This document shows, piece after piece, positions 35,801-50,300 of a stretch of DNA of 64,000 nucleotides (the first letter of the stretch is position 1; every line of letters begins with the position of its first letter). Made by a program: the position numbers and the translations under genes. The notes below the pieces were generated by a model, which worked only from the letters and a program-made list of their open reading frames with translations, was not told the DNA's origin and made no database searches. This stretch comes from Mesaphorura yosii (Eukaryota; Arthropoda; Collembola; Poduromorpha; Tullbergiidae): NCBI GenBank assembly GCA_009869945.1, contig WIXG01000092.1:124001-188000 (forward strand). The letters run 5' to 3'.

Positions 35801-38800
35801 GGTTCCGCCACTGAAATCACTCCAGTGAGAGAATCGATTGCAAATTTGCCCTGTCATTACAAACACAAGATTGATTCATCTTGTGCAATTCCAATTGAGA
35901 ATTGAGAAGGCTTTTTCAGTCAGGGTCTCTTACAAATGACGTTTGCCGATCCAGAATGTAAAATACTTTCCCGTACTCTCCCTCATCCGGATCCACTGCT
36001 TCAACCTGACCAATCACAAATCCAACTCGTATGTCCTCAGGAACTGTGATATTGGTCAAGGTGTCCATAAACTTCGGGCTAGAATCCTGTAAGCGTAAAA
36101 TACTTTAGCACAGGATACAACTTTTCGAGCAATTAAGACGTACATTTTCATCCAAGACTTTGATCAGCACTTCAGCAGTTGCTGAATTTTTCAGTGCAGG
36201 CCCAGAATCCACTGCGAGAACCGTGAAATTGATCCAGTCCCTTGCTTCTCTGTCGATTCTCGACGCTACCGAAATGACGCCGGTTTGTGGATCAACCCGA
36301 AGAGGAAAGTTGAGACGGTCCACGTCGTTCTTATTTGGACGCAGCGAGTAGGTGACGATGTTTCCCGGAGAAGTGTCGAGGTCCGTTGCTTGCACTCTGA
36401 CGACCGAAGTTTTGTTGGCCGAGTTTTCAGCAATTGAGGCGATATACGGATTTTTAGTAAAAACTGGTGCCTGAAAAAAGTCAAGTGGATTTGAAATTCA
36501 GAATCCGCAATACCACAGTTCTGTTTGAGCTTACATTATCATTGTCATCCAAAACTGTGACAATCATGTCAGCTGTGTCCGTTTGTCTAATTCCATTGGC
36601 CGAAGCCACGTCCTCAACAGTCAACTTTAGTTTGACCGAACTGATAAGTTCCCTGTCAATGTTTCCGGCGACCTTCAGCACGCCATCGGCAGCCTGCAGC
36701 TCAAAGAGGCTGGTTAGTGGAATCGAGTTCACGACGATCCCGTCTTCATTCCTCGACTCCGATTGGTTGAAGTCAATTTCATATCGCAGCAGAGGCTTCA
36801 GGTCCGGATCGGTGGCTCTGACTTGTGTGATGTACGTCCCAAGTGCGGTGTTCTCCATCACTTTCGTGTGGTAAATTCCGCCGTCGTTGTTCAAGATGAA
36901 CTTGGGCGGCTGTGGACGAGAAATTCATTCGTGTACGAATTCAATTTCTTATCTGTGTCGTGAATGGAGGCTGGGCAATTGTACTCCTGGTAGGCATTAC
37001 CTTGTTGTTGACGTCGACGAGAGAAATGTTCACAAATGCTGGGGAACTCTTCAGCCCACCTCCATCGACCATGTACACTTCAAGCAAGTGATGGGCCTTT
37101 GCGTTGTAGTCCAGCGTCGCTCCGAGGGCAACACGGACAATGCCGGTGTCAGCATCAATCACAAACTTGTCTTGGTCGCCCTTCTCAATTCTGTACAGGA
37201 CTCGATTAAAAGGAGGAGACCCGTCTTTGTCGTAGCCAACCACCTAAGCATTCAAGGCGGTTAAGATTTTAAGACACTTCTCTTTCTCGCCTACAAACTC
37301 TTATGGCTTATTATTTGATTACTTACTTGGACAATTTCTGTACCGGAAGCCACATCTTCACGAATGATTTTGTTGTACACCGCTTCTTTCCATGATGGAC
37401 TGTAATCGTTCGTATCAGAGACAAAAACTTTCACCTGTGCTAACGAGAACCTCGGCGGTTTTCCGATATCATTTGCTCGGACGGTGAAATTAAGTTGTTT
37501 GACGTTGCTGTCTCGTTTAACCACCGGCAATTTTTCAAAATCGAATGGTTTAATGATGCTGATCACTCCGGTCTCTTTGTTGATGTCAAAATGTTTGTTC
37601 TCGTTCCCTGCCACAATGGAGTAACGCACTTGGCTGTTGGGAGTGTCTGCAAGCAAAAGTGATCGATGGATTGACATTTGACAATTGACAATAATGTTGT
37701 CGTATTCAATCTCTGTCATACTTGGCATATCGCCATCCACCGCCTTCACTTGCAACGGTGTCACGAATTCAACCTCGTTTTCAAACACACGGCCTTCGTA
37801 TCTTGAAGAGAGAAAAACCTACACAAAAAGTTGATGCTCATCAAGCTTCTTAATCAGAAAAGTCCTACTCGAAGTGCGTCGGAAACTTACGGGAGACTCA
37901 TCATTCACGTCCAGCAGAGAGATTTGTATGACTGCAGTATTTCTACAGAACACGGTCAAATTGATATTATTTTTTCAATCGCAGGACAAGACAAGGCCCG
38001 ATAGAATCACAAATTACCTGTTCCCTCGACCATTCAAATCCCGAGCTTCGACTGTCAAGTGAAATACCGAATTCATCTCTCGATCAAAGAGTGAGTTATT
38101 CGTAACAGTGATGATGCCAGAGTACGGATCCAAATGAAGCCTGAACTCCAGAAATTAACATTCAAAAGAAGAAGAACGATAAGACTAGACGCATGATATG
38201 CTTGAACACTTGCATGTTTGCGATTGGTCCCGAGAGTGAAGTGTACCGAATGCCCTCAGTTCCATACTCTCCTGAATCTACGTCGTGGGCCTGAACTTGA
38301 ACTATCGAAGTCCCTGGAAGAGAGTTCTCAAAGACCGAAGCCATGTACCCTGATTTGGTAAATTCGGGATGCTAAACAAAAGAGAGAGAGATAAATGTTC
38401 ATTACACTTTGACACTTGGTCTTTCCTCCCAAGAGCCTTATTAGTTGCGAGCACATACGTTGTCGTTGGCGTCTCTGATGAAAACTTGAATCGTGGCCGA
38501 ACTTCCCGTCTCGCCGCTGAGTTCTTCGCATACCAGCGTAAAGTTTACATCTTCACAATAAAAATTAAAGATCCAAGAGGTCAGAGAGATGTGCGGCAAA
38601 AGTAGCCATCACTGGTCTTTGTGGTCAGTGTCGTAACTAACCTTTCATCTTTTCATAATCCAGTCGGGCAGAATTCTTGACTCGAATCAGGAAGGAGACG
38701 TGGTTAATTCCTTCCGACGGTGTGATGTTGAACAGGCTTCCATCGCCTTGAGTGTACAGACGAAAGGTCCCGTTCAGCCCCTAGAAGTAAATGGTTTAGT

Positions 38801-41375
38801 AATCATGCAAAATCCAAAAAAGTCCGTCTAAATTTGCTTACCAAGTCGTAATCGTAGCATTCTGGGACGGAATCGCCCAGAAATGTGAGGGGCACGTCGA
38901 CAGGAGAATTTTCCACAATCTCGGCTTGATAATGAGAACTTTTGAATGTCGGTCGTTCATCGTTTACATCTGAAAAGCAGTGATCGCCGTGAAATAAACA
39001 AGCCAAGAGTCAAGGGGTAATTAGCGTTACACTAAAGCAATGACGTACCAGTTACAATTATTGTGATCTCGGTGCTCACAGACGGCTTGTCGCTTCCTTT
39101 TGACTGTTCCGTGGCCTAAAATTAATCGGAATTTATCGTCATGTACAATGCGCTTTTAATCAGTTGAATTTCCCGAATAATTCTCGAAATACATTCTGCA
39201 TTGGCCGGTTTCTCACCGGTATGAGTTTGAGAACTTACTACAACTTGCAGAATGTAAGAGCCACCGAGCACGTGATCTCGATCCAGTGCTGCTTTGGTGT
39301 AAATGATCCCCGTTTGACTGTCGATTCCAAACAGCTCGTTCTCGTTGAGCAGTGAGTATCTGATCGGGTTGTTGACCATCCGATCACCATCCACAGCCAC
39401 CACTGAGAAGAGACGTAGAAAGTATTGCATTGATCTGCCTACTGACAGCATAAAGTGTCAAAGTTCTAAAGCGTGATTACCTTGGAGTAAGTAGGAGCCG
39501 ACGGGCACGTCCTCGCGAATTCTGCTGACCGGTTGCACATTCAGGAAGTACGGCGGTGTGTCCTCTTCATCGATAACATTCACAACAAGTGCTGCCGTGG
39601 CTGTGTTGACCTGTACAACACCATGTGTTAAGCAATCAATCGAGAAGGTGGGACCAATATCTTTGGCTATTGGCTTACTTGTCCTGAAATGGCTCGGTCA
39701 ACCGCCAGCACTTTGATTTGGTGCAGGAACTTCTTTTCGTAGTCCAGCGACTTGAGCAGCTTCACCACTCCCTGCCCGTTGGACGTGCTGATGCTAAAAA
39801 GGTCTTCGTCCCCCGGTTCGGTGAGCAGTTTGTACACAACCTGCCCGTAAGGACCCTCGTCTCGGTCGACCGCTTCAAGTCGCGTGAGAACCATTGGCAC
39901 ATGACTATTTTCTGGCACTTTCAGAGTCGTATTGTATTCGAGAAACGTCGGAACCTTCATCAACCAGCAGCAATTATCAGAAAAGTATCGTTGGTTGTAG
40001 GAGAAAAGTTTTAGAGCTATGAGCTCGGGCCACTTACAGAGTCGTTGATGTCGTCCACCAGCAGGAGCAGGCTCTGAGTGACAAAGTTGCCCTCTGGAAG
40101 GTTTCCATCAGTCAGAGTAACGATGAACATGTACTCGTCCTCGACCTACACAAAAGCAGGAGGATTGTAACCTTTCATTTAGCCTGCGGAACAGCTGTTC
40201 ATAGAACCATGCTATCAGAAGCGACGTGAGATTGAGAATTTTGTCATATTTCGGCGTGGCAGAAATTATCAGGAAATCACGGCCACATCAGCATGCCATA
40301 TTTCCCTTCCTGAAATTTTGATGGGGATGACAACTTTGCCACTCAACAAGCTCAACATTCACCGCAACCTCCCGATGATTTCCTGTTACTTTTTGGCAAT
40401 TCGAATTCTTCAACTCGAGTCGGAGAAATCTCGTGAGAGAAATCACTCATCTCTTTCTTCAATTCGAACCGTGTGCTCTAACCCGAAGACTTGACACAAC
40501 ATGTCGTTCCTGAGAAGATGCACGCATGCAATCGTTGACAGAAATGTGGATTGTGGTTTTAGTCAATTATTCTGTCTGTGTCTACCGTACAAAAGAATTC
40601 GCAAAGAGTTTCATTTTCACTCTGAGAACGTTTCACGAGTCGTGTTTATGACAATTCGAGTGCGAGACGCAAGAATTCGAGTGCAATCCAAGAATTCTTT
40701 TTATTATGGATCAGAGAGACAGATGGTGAGAAATGTTTGCGATTAAATCACACATCACATGCAAAAGTTTGAGACACGATGCAAACGGAAAACAAAACTG
40801 CTTCCGTGACTCTTCTTTCGTCAATTATTCGAAAATCAATTCGCCTATTAAATGCAATTGCAATTGCGTGCCTTGTAAGTGGAAAGATTTTGAATTCTAA
40901 CCTCTCGATCGAGTTCCTTCTTGAGGTAGAGATTGGCTTCGTTTGATCCGAGATTCTCGATCTGAAATACTTCATTGGCAATCTGGCCCCTCAGCCCAAA
41001 AGTGAGCGGGTCGTCCTCAAAGTCGAATGCTCGGAGTTTGTAGACGAGCGAGCCGATGGGCGTCTCCTTGCCCTCCTTCAGCCTGAGGACGATCTCGCTC
41101 TGGCCCTCGCTGAGAACAAATTGCGGCGGTCTGTTGGCGTGGATGCGGTGCGGCAGTTGCAGAAAGTAGACGAGTAGAAGAAGAAGACAAGAAGGGTAGG
41201 CTAATATGGCAGCAGGACTCTTGCGAGTAGAAGTCTTGCTTCGGTGCTTGCTATTAATTGCATGTGAGAAGACACTTCTATGACGATTCGTCACACTTCG
41301 TCGACATTTCTGGAGAAGGACATTCAAAGGGCAGCAGCGTGGTTCCATCTTGAGAAGTGCGCTCTTCCTCACCAT
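32838..41375 (-). CDS. Cad87A: Non-classical multi-repeat cadherin, Cad87A type
   Basis: Large Ca2+-dependent adhesion protein of the apical or junctional membrane, minus strand, about 20 or more exons, estimated near 1,900 residues. The ATG at 41375 lies just after an acceptor (TTTCAG), so this exon is preceded by a non-coding one. A long basic leader comes before the signal core LLLLLVYFLQLPHRIHA, then mature NRPPQFVLSEGQSEIVLRLK. That opening plus SNEANLYLKKELDRE fits insect Cad87A. About 13-14 cadherin repeats follow, marked by LDRE and DxND linkers (DDINDS, DEEDTPPYF, DTNDYSP, LDDNDN, LDSNDEVPEF, VTNVDDHKP, TDENDSAP). The TM helix is IVIVYASGSAIFLTVLLFVV. The short tail lacks a beta-catenin site and ends HLETTEL, a class I PDZ-type ligand. 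Distinguishing Cad87A from other non-classical cadherins needs a tree. Confidence 0.78.
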
Positions 41376-44300
41376 CCGTCTGAAATTAAAATTAGGCGCA
41401 AAGTGCATTAAACTTCACAAGTTTAATCACGCACGAATTGATTAAAAGTTTAGTAGCCTCAAAATGTCTTATTGTCATACAATGGCTGATAGACCAGCCA
41501 GTGAAGATTGAGGTTGTGTAATTAATGCCGTATAGTGGAATTTAGAATAAGGCATTTCAAAATGCAGTATTGAATGACTGAATATTTTATTCCTGTGTCA
41601 GACTGATCCTGCTTTCAGCTTCCGCTTTCCAAATTGACACGGAACTGTCCGAACAAGTTTAACCTCACCGAATTTGCATACAATGCTTGACCTTTAGCAC
41701 TTTTTGGGAGACGAACAGCCGATTTAATTTTTTCTTTTCTTTCCTTGAACCCGTCTGCATCATTTCTGCCTGATGACAATTTTTCAGACATTCTTCGTTG
41801 CTCTCACAATATGCAAGAAACTGGCGAAATGCTTTAATGAATGCTTAGTGGGCTTAATTCATTCATCATGATGGCGATTATCTGCCCAGGCCTGTGAATG
41901 AGGATTTGAGAGTAATGATTTAATTAACACAATTAATCAATCCCGACAACGATTAAGGCATTATTAATCACCTTGTCGCAGATCATGCCACAGGCCAGAG
42001 GCTGCCTCATCGAAGCAATGAGAGAGCGGAGTGATAAATTTACTTAAACGAAGGAAGAAAAGAAAATGACGCTGATGAGTGGCGAGAAGCCTTCTTAAAC
42101 ACAGAGCTCCATCAAAGTATGCAATTACATAATTACCACACGGCATGAAAAACTTGTTCCTGAATGATGTTGGAGGTCAAGTCCACTTTTTCATTTCAGC
42201 CCAAACATCTTCCTAGTCTTTTGCTCATAATTTTCCAGGCAATTTTCTCACCTCCTCTCGCATGTTTACTTTATATTAAACTCACTTGCACTGCCAAGAT
42301 CAAAGAACTCGGGACTGTGAATGTTACCTGTCAAACTCTTTCTTACACATTAAACACGAGTCGCAATGGTAAATGGCTCTTATGACAAGTCCGCACGTAA
42401 TTTGACAGCGTCTGCTCAGAAGACAGGCGCTGCGTGGTTTCGCGACTAATTCGAGACCGGCAACAGCGAAAATTGCTGTTGCGAACTGCAGCTGAATGCG
42501 AATCAAGTAATCATGATAAGCGAAATGTCGTCACATTTTTCTTTAGCACAGCCACAGCGGAAGCCTATCAGCCATGCATTCACGTAGTCATCGCGTCTTC
42601 GGTCCACTTGTCAAATTTCAGCCCTGAAAAATTCTTGTGAGATAAAGGCTAAAGCCTGAGCGAGTCAGTCAGTTTTTAAGTGACTTCAGGTTAGTGTTTA
42701 GTTTAGTCAATGCTTCGGATTACACGAGCAAAAACAAATTCGCACCGTGAGATTCGCGATTGCGTATGCGTACGTGTTCCGCAGCTGATTAAAATTCGCT
42801 TGTCATGCCATTTTTTGCTCCGAACGTGCACCGTTTCTGCTACAGCATCTAAAAAAATCAGTGTTATCGAGCTGCTCGATCAGCGGATCGGATAATTTTT
42901 TGTTGCTTCTGATACTTGGCCTGTGAGAGTGTGAGAGCCCCTTTGGAATTGGAATCTCTTCAGAACTTGCAAATTCTTGAACTGCGAATGCGATTAGCGA
43001 TTCCTCCTTATTAGCGAACGTCATTATTTGCAATCTGCACGATTTAATTCTAGTCAAGAGAATGACATAGAGAATGAGTACCACTTATTTTAAAGAAGTC
43101 GTAACGTTAAACTGTACATGCGTGTAAAGACTAATTAAACTATTTTCTTAATTACGAAACAAGAAACGCACACGCATTTCGCTAATCGTAATGCACTCGT
43201 CATGATAGCATCAGTAGGAACGGCGTGTCGCGTGTTATCCGCATCAACAGAAGGGTTTTACTAGTTTAGACTCAATACTCTACTCCTCCGCCGCCTAAAA
43301 GTAATGCTGGTCCTCATTTAAGAACTCTAAGTTGCAAGGTTTCTTTGACTTTTCAAACGCAGTGTACCGGTCACAACACGAACCGTTAAGCTGCTATGCT
43401 GCTTCAAAAGCGATAGACGAGTGTCCACATTTCATTGCATTTCAGTCTTGTTTTACCTTGAGTGTGACTAAACCTACACAAATCAGCGTATAAATTGACT
43501 GCATAACGTCATTAGCGAGAATTAGAAAGAGCCAGAGCTGAAATATTTTATACTTGAGTAAACACCAGGCAGGATTCAAAGAGTAAAAGACCCAAGCCAA
43601 GTCACTCGCGTTCCCAATTTGACGTGTACACCACAGGCAGGCTCAGACTCCCATTCGTGTGTGTTACACTTCTGTCATCATCAGTGTGCATTTGCAATTT
43701 GCGAATTTGCACGGTCTGTTGTCTGGCTCAGAAGACTGATGGGCTTCATTCTTTGCTCAGCGTTATTGCTCTTTGCTCAGTGTACAGGCATTGGAAGGCA
43801 TAAAGTCGTAAAATGAAAGAAAATCAATCATAATCATCAAAAACAATGCGTCAATCAATAACAACAACACACATCATTTCTTTCGTGCATTCCGCTGCAA
43901 TGCATTGTAATGCACTGGTCAGTCAGTCCCACAATCGGAATGAGGATGATGGCTGATCTAGTTTTCCATCTCGCATTATTGCCATTCAGTCGTGCAGAAG
44001 AGAAACGTGAAGCTCACATTTCTTCTTCTTCCTGCCCTGTTGGCTGCTACTTATAATAGGCAATGGGCAATGGGCAATGTTTGACGAAAATTAGTTTTCT
44101 TATCTGTCAAAGGAACATGAAAGCAAACATGGTCAATAATCGATTCGTTCCCCTTCGTCTTCGTTCTCCACGTGAGGCAAATAATTAACTGAGTCGTAAT
44201 CGTAATAGTAATAAAAGTCTCCCGTAAGGCACTCGATCTCGATGATGACGAGCCTCTCCTCTTCGCGCATGCTTTCCAATGCAATAAATTATTTAGCAAT

Positions 44301-47300
44301 CGTTTCATAAGTGAATTCGCAATTTGTGCTCTTTCTCGTCCCTCTTTCTCGTCGTGTTTGTTCAGCCCTCTTTCTAATTTGCATCTGTTGATCGACTAAA
44401 CTGAGAATTAACTCCTGACAGGCCATGGCAGTTGGCGTCCATAAATAAGCAGATCATTATCCTATCACACATCTGCCTGCCCTGCCTTCGCCGCAATTAA
44501 CGCTTTCATTTTTCGTCGTGTAAAAGTGCAAACACGAATTATTTGGTCATAAACGCCATTATGGCCAGGTTGAATTAAGTTTTACGACAAGACGCGACAT
44601 GGTCGAGAAGAAAACTTAGAAAACCAGTTGCGACAGAGCAGAGCAGTACAGTGCAGTGTTGGAAATTAACTGGTCTCAATCGATTAAGGAAGAAGATAAA
44701 CACCGTGAGAACCGGGAGCCAATTCGCTGCGATGATGTCCATAACTCTTTTGAGTAATTGCAAATTGCTGCTTTACTCGGAGCATAAACCCTGCGTGTTT
44801 AACCGGAACACATTACTTAACAAGACATTAACATCATTATTGAACTTGATTATCAGGTTTCACTTTTAAAATCTACGGGATACATGATTTATGTGTCGTG
44901 TCGTCCGAGATGCGAGGGTTTCTTCAAGTTGTTCTTTCCCACACACACTAAAGCGCTGGGCAGCTCATAAAATCATCGAAATGGTCGTGTTTGGCTTTTT
45001 GAGCCCTTCCTGGACGAGTCGAGTCAGTAGAATGAGACCGGCAGGTGACAGACGCCTTAATAGACACGTCATTGTCGGAGACGCGAAGACCAACCGCATA
45101 CCGTTTTAATTCAAAGATGCTCACCCACGACAAGGCAGGACAAGAAAAGCCGCAAGACTGGCAAGATAAATTGAAGTCCTTCTAAGCAGCAATGAGCAAT
45201 GAATTCTATTCATTCCAAGCGACAATCTCGTCGGTCGCATAGTCGCATTCATGCAAGTGTGAGAATATGGCATTTGGCATGGCATGGCATGAGGAGGATA
45301 ATGGCGTAATTCGTAATGCTCTTCCTGCTCAATGCATCGATACAGAATTCCCGTTTAAATTAAAGTCTGTGTCTAGTGTCTGTGAATGAGCATCGGCCTC
45401 CTTGACTGACCACATCACAGAGCTGCGGCTGTAATTACTCCTAATCAGGGCTTGGGCTGGACCACATCGATTCATTCTTCTCCTGTCATCCTTTGAAATC
45501 AAATCAAGTAGAAATTCACATCCACACACACACAACGTTAGAAATAACGAATGAGTTGAGATTAAGAGGATGATGATCAGAACACTTGAAGATCGCATGG
45601 CTCAGAACGGCACGGCACGGCGAACCGGAAGCCTTTTTAATACGGATCGATGAATTTCGCAAATTGCAAACTCATAATCGTCTTCGTCTTCTGTTGCGTG
45701 CTGCTGAAACGCAATGGAAGGCTGATGCTGCTTGAAGGAATGAACCACCGTTATTGAGCTACACCTCCAAATAATGCGTGTATTAATACTCAGTTAACTG
45801 CGTACAGAAAAGTGTAAACCACGTTTCTTAGAGAAGGTTTTGCTAAAGTTTTACAGATCGTTCGATGGCTGCTCAAACTGTTAATGACACGACAAACACG
45901 TCTTGCGTGTTGGTAAATAAATAAAGCAATTTAGCAATTTACGCAATCTCGATGATGCGATGGGCGATGCGATGAAGAATGTGGCTAATGAATTTAGAGG
46001 AAGGAACAACGCTCGAATTATTCGTCGCTTTGCTCATTCGGGAAGTGACCAGCGGCCAGCGATACTTTTGAGTAATTTTCGAAGGGTGGAGTTGTCATTC
46101 TCGACCTTGATACGCATGCGCATGGACACTGCCTGTCCTGCTATGTGGTTCGCTGAAGTTCAGGATCGTTATCAGGATGACAATTTTCATTTCCCACACT
46201 TGAAAGCATGAGCAGGGCGAGCATGAACAACAGAACAGCAGAGCAACGGCAGGACGGACTTCCTGTACTTCGTGCAGTTCACAGCAGTTCATCTCGTAGG
46301 AGAATACGGCAGGCAGCAGGCAAGGAGCAGCGCAAGCGCAGTCAAGCGTCGGACACACAAAAAATGCGGTAATAATATTTGTATTTCCTCTGCCTCCGCT
46401 GCGGTGTCAGCGTCAGAAGCAAATAAAACCGGCCGCTGCGTTATAAATAATTTTTTCGCACTCTCCAACTGCAAACTGCAAATGTAAGCAAATAGTTGAG
46501 GAAATATTGAGGTGTTCTTTAATTTGAGCATTCCGTTCGTTTGTACGCAACCTGAACATGAAGATGAACGTGAACGTGAGACGTGTCGGTCGGTGCCCAA
46601 CTGTGCAAGCCCGGTAGTGCCAAAGTCAAAGAAACTGGCAAGTCGTAAAATGTGCTGACTGAATAAGTGAGAAAATGCCACAGTAAGGCAAGGCAATGGC
46701 ATGGCATTAATATTTCCCAAAACCTCATCTCGAGTGGGAGATCAGTTGAGATTTCTTTCCCGAAGCAAAGGCACGACGACTCACGCTGTGAGAAGCAGCT
46801 TTTCCTCTCAATCAAGATTTATAGGTCGTGTTCAGGATTTTTATGGCATGTGAATTATTTTTGCGATCCTCAATTACGCACTGTAGAAATTTATTCAGTT
46901 TCTCTCATTCAGACTCGCATCTTCTTTCTTGCTTGATGCTGATTCGGTTCCGTCGCGACATATTGTCGTTTGCAAAGCAATGCTAAAATTAAGGTACAAA
47001 TGCAAAAAGAGGCTCAGTAGATGAGAAACTAATTTGGGATTTTTTTATTTTGGTACCATACTCTAATTAAGCATTTCATGTCTCAGGAAGTTCTACAACG
47101 TGCCAAGTCGCAACGGTACAGCGCAGCGGAGAAGCAGAGACACAAACAGAAGAACAAGCCGGCTTTGTTTGGGGAAAATGAGAAAACCTTCTCTTCATCA
47201 TCGCTTCTTTAACGCGTCGTACCGAAAGTTAATGCATTACACGCTTCGAAAATGTGAAATTTAATTTCAGCAAAGTCTTAAAATATCCTCATTAATCAAG

Positions 47301-50300
47301 AGATTAAAACGATGCAAACTGTAATTTTTCTCTCCTACTTTATTGAAGATGCCATTGGAATTAGTTTTATGATTGCGACAACGCAGGTAGGTTTGCAACT
47401 ATATTGTTGTCCCACGTCAATTTTTGTACACGTACACGTGCTTTTGAGCTGTTTGTAGGCCGCCATGACGTTATTTGGGACTTCTCCGTCGGAAAGCCAT
47501 TTGCAATTGTATTTTCTTCACCGTTGTAAAAATAGACGCACGGGCTGCTGTTTTGATTCACATTCACATGTGTGCCAGTCAAAGATTGGATTAAAACGAC
47601 GTGAGGGAATTAAGGCGAAGGAGAAGAAGGACGACCGGCGCAAATTGACAACGCAACAATGAGGAATGAAGACCCCGTAGGGTTCGTGATGACAAACCGA
47701 ATCTGCCATTGTGTCAATGCAACGCAGCTGCAACTGCGTCTACTGACTTTGGTCATGTTATCATGTGTGCAGGGCAAAACCACGAAACTGGGTTAGAAAA
47801 ATTAATTATGTTGACTTTTTTGGACAGATTACGATTTAAATTCCTAAACTGATTACAGCCCTGTGCTCTAACTCAAAGAAATTCCAAGCCTGTTTATTTT
47901 TTGCATTCAACTGCTAGAATAACTGAATCACATTCACAATGTGATGCAAAATGCAATAAAGACGTGTTCATTAATTTCAATAGTAAGGAATTATTTTGCA
48001 CCATTAACACGTAACTTGGACGATTGTTTCGATTTTCATCTCCTACAATTTTAATGGATTTTCAAACTAATCATCTGCATCTACGCACGAAGCAATAAAA
48101 TGAGTACGAGAACGATCTTGTGCAGCACAGCGCGCGCGCAATCAAATTGTGAATCATAATTATTTACTCGGAATATCAGCATTTTGCTTTCATTAACTTT
48201 ATACGATTATCATGATGGTCTACATACACGAACCGAATGCACAAGTCATTTTCACATTTTCGTAATTTATGTCCAAATTCTCATGTTGCTTGTCGAGCTG
48301 CCTTTCATTTCCATTTCCATTGTGAAAGCTCGGCTAAAGATCGTCAAATTCATTTTATTTTCGTAGCTCACTTAAACTCTCTTTGCATTGTGATTGTAAC
48401 AATGCAATAAATGTGATTCAAGCCTTGCAAATGGTAAAATGCAATTCAGCTGAATCGTGCGAAGTGCGAAAAACGAAATGGTTCGAGAGCTTTTGAATCT
48501 GCGAATCTTGAAAGGCAGGCAAGGCTTAATGAAAGTTTTTTGTGGAAGGAGCCTTTGGCCTTCGATGGGCAGAGCAAAAACGTCGTGTTTTGTCGAAACG
48601 TTGTGTTGAAGTGTAAATATGATTAAAAAGTTCAGAGTTGAAACTCATTTCAGCTGCCCGCGCTGCTTGCCTGGTTGCCCTTTTCTTGATTTCATCCAGT
48701 CACGAATTACAATAATCGAGGGATTAATTATTCTGTGAAGAGGTAAAAATTCCCAGGCAAAAATAAAACGTGCTGACCGGTCGGTCATTCCTGCCGGCAT
48801 GTGTGTGAAATTCGAGTGCGAAAACAACTCACAAAGTGCTTTGACTTTCATGGAAGTCAATGAATGCCGGAAATCAGGTACGGCAACATTCTTTTCTTCG
48901 TCTGCACCGCGTCAGTTTCCCTTTCGATGTAATTTCACTGCAGTTTCGCCCTTCCCGAATGGGCCAGACCTTTTTATCAATTTTATTTGATTGCACGTAA
49001 TCATACGGATTCATCGCACTTTGATTTCACAAAGAAGAAAAGACAAACGTGTTCTTTCCAATTAAAATAGAAACCGTCAAGAGTATAAAATGCTCACAAT
49101 GCCGCCCTTTCACGCACAATCAGCCCAGCCGGCAAGTCTTTTCTTTGCATCCTTCCGCAAATGATGATGTTGTAGGCACCTAATACGTTCATTATGTATT
49201 ATGTACCTACACGGCCCAAAACAAGTTCATTCAATAATCGAACTCATCTTAAATGCCTCCGATAAGACCATTCGTGTCCAAAACCTGTTCTCTTTTTTGC
49301 CCGGTTTAATTGCATCGATTTTTATTACCATGCTGGTATGTTCGGCCGGCGTGATTACTCATACGATATTAGTTTAATGGTAATTATGCCATTTTATTCG
49401 TCTCAGCAAACTCTTCTTCTTCCTCATTTTGTGAGAAGATGAACTTCTTAGAACACATTACAGAATGAACACTTGTAATTCCCATCCAGACAACTTGATT
49501 TCACCACGCATCATTTTCTACATTTCTGCTCGTCGTGTACATTCAAATTACGTGCTACACTTTATCTCGCATTTCAGGCTGGCAGGACTCGCAAAAATCA
49601 AGAGCAAGTGGTGGTGGCAGGAAGGAGATACTGATAGTTAGGCAGAATGACAGTTCGTCGTCAATCTTTTGTCATGCTCTTCAAGATTTCATGCTTGAGA
49701 AGCCTCCAAAATCATATCCCATCTCATTACCGAGTTCATGTCGCTGCTGCTGCTACACTCACACGAATTGCAAAACACGCACGCAGAAGACGTGCACAAC
49801 ATTCGTCAGTTCTTCTGAGGTGTACAAATTACTGTTTATGAAATGAGATTTTGGAGTAGTAAATTGACATCATTAAATCTGTAAATGCTATGAACGAACG
49901 GCTTGGCGGGCAGGAAGCAACACGCAACACGAAGTGATGACTGCTCGCTTATTGCCTGCCTGGTTAATTCGGAAATCCTCTTCATTAGTTTTTGATCTTG
50001 GCCATGCGGAACTCAAGAAGTTTGCAATGCCTAAGCGGTTGGCGATTAATTTGCCAGAAAGTTAGATTTTTAAGATTTGATTTTTTGGAATTTCAAATTC
50101 CAAAATTGCATCTGCAGGCGGAAGAGTAAAGGTTTCCTCAGTTTACACTGTAATAAAAACGCATTCTTCTTGAAGGCGGACCTCCGCTTTGAGGAAATGT
50201 TGCGAATGTAAACTGAACTATTATTATATCGGTTTATTAAATATTAGTGTAATGTGCAATTACATTCAAAATCACAATTTGCTCCCGTAGCCGTTGCCAT

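Noticed and set aside
41376-41408. Extra N-terminal residues (MHFAPNFNFRR) before the cadherin ATG
   Set aside because: These bases read TTTTAATTTCAG on the minus strand just before the exon, a clear splice acceptor, so they are intronic.
46289-46720. 143-codon minus-strand frame
   Set aside because: No domain or conserved motif; composition follows the local low-complexity DNA.
48130-48140. CGCGCGCGC run as a possible Z-DNA or CpG-island core
   Set aside because: Only about four CG dinucleotides, isolated in AT-rich DNA; too short to mean anything.
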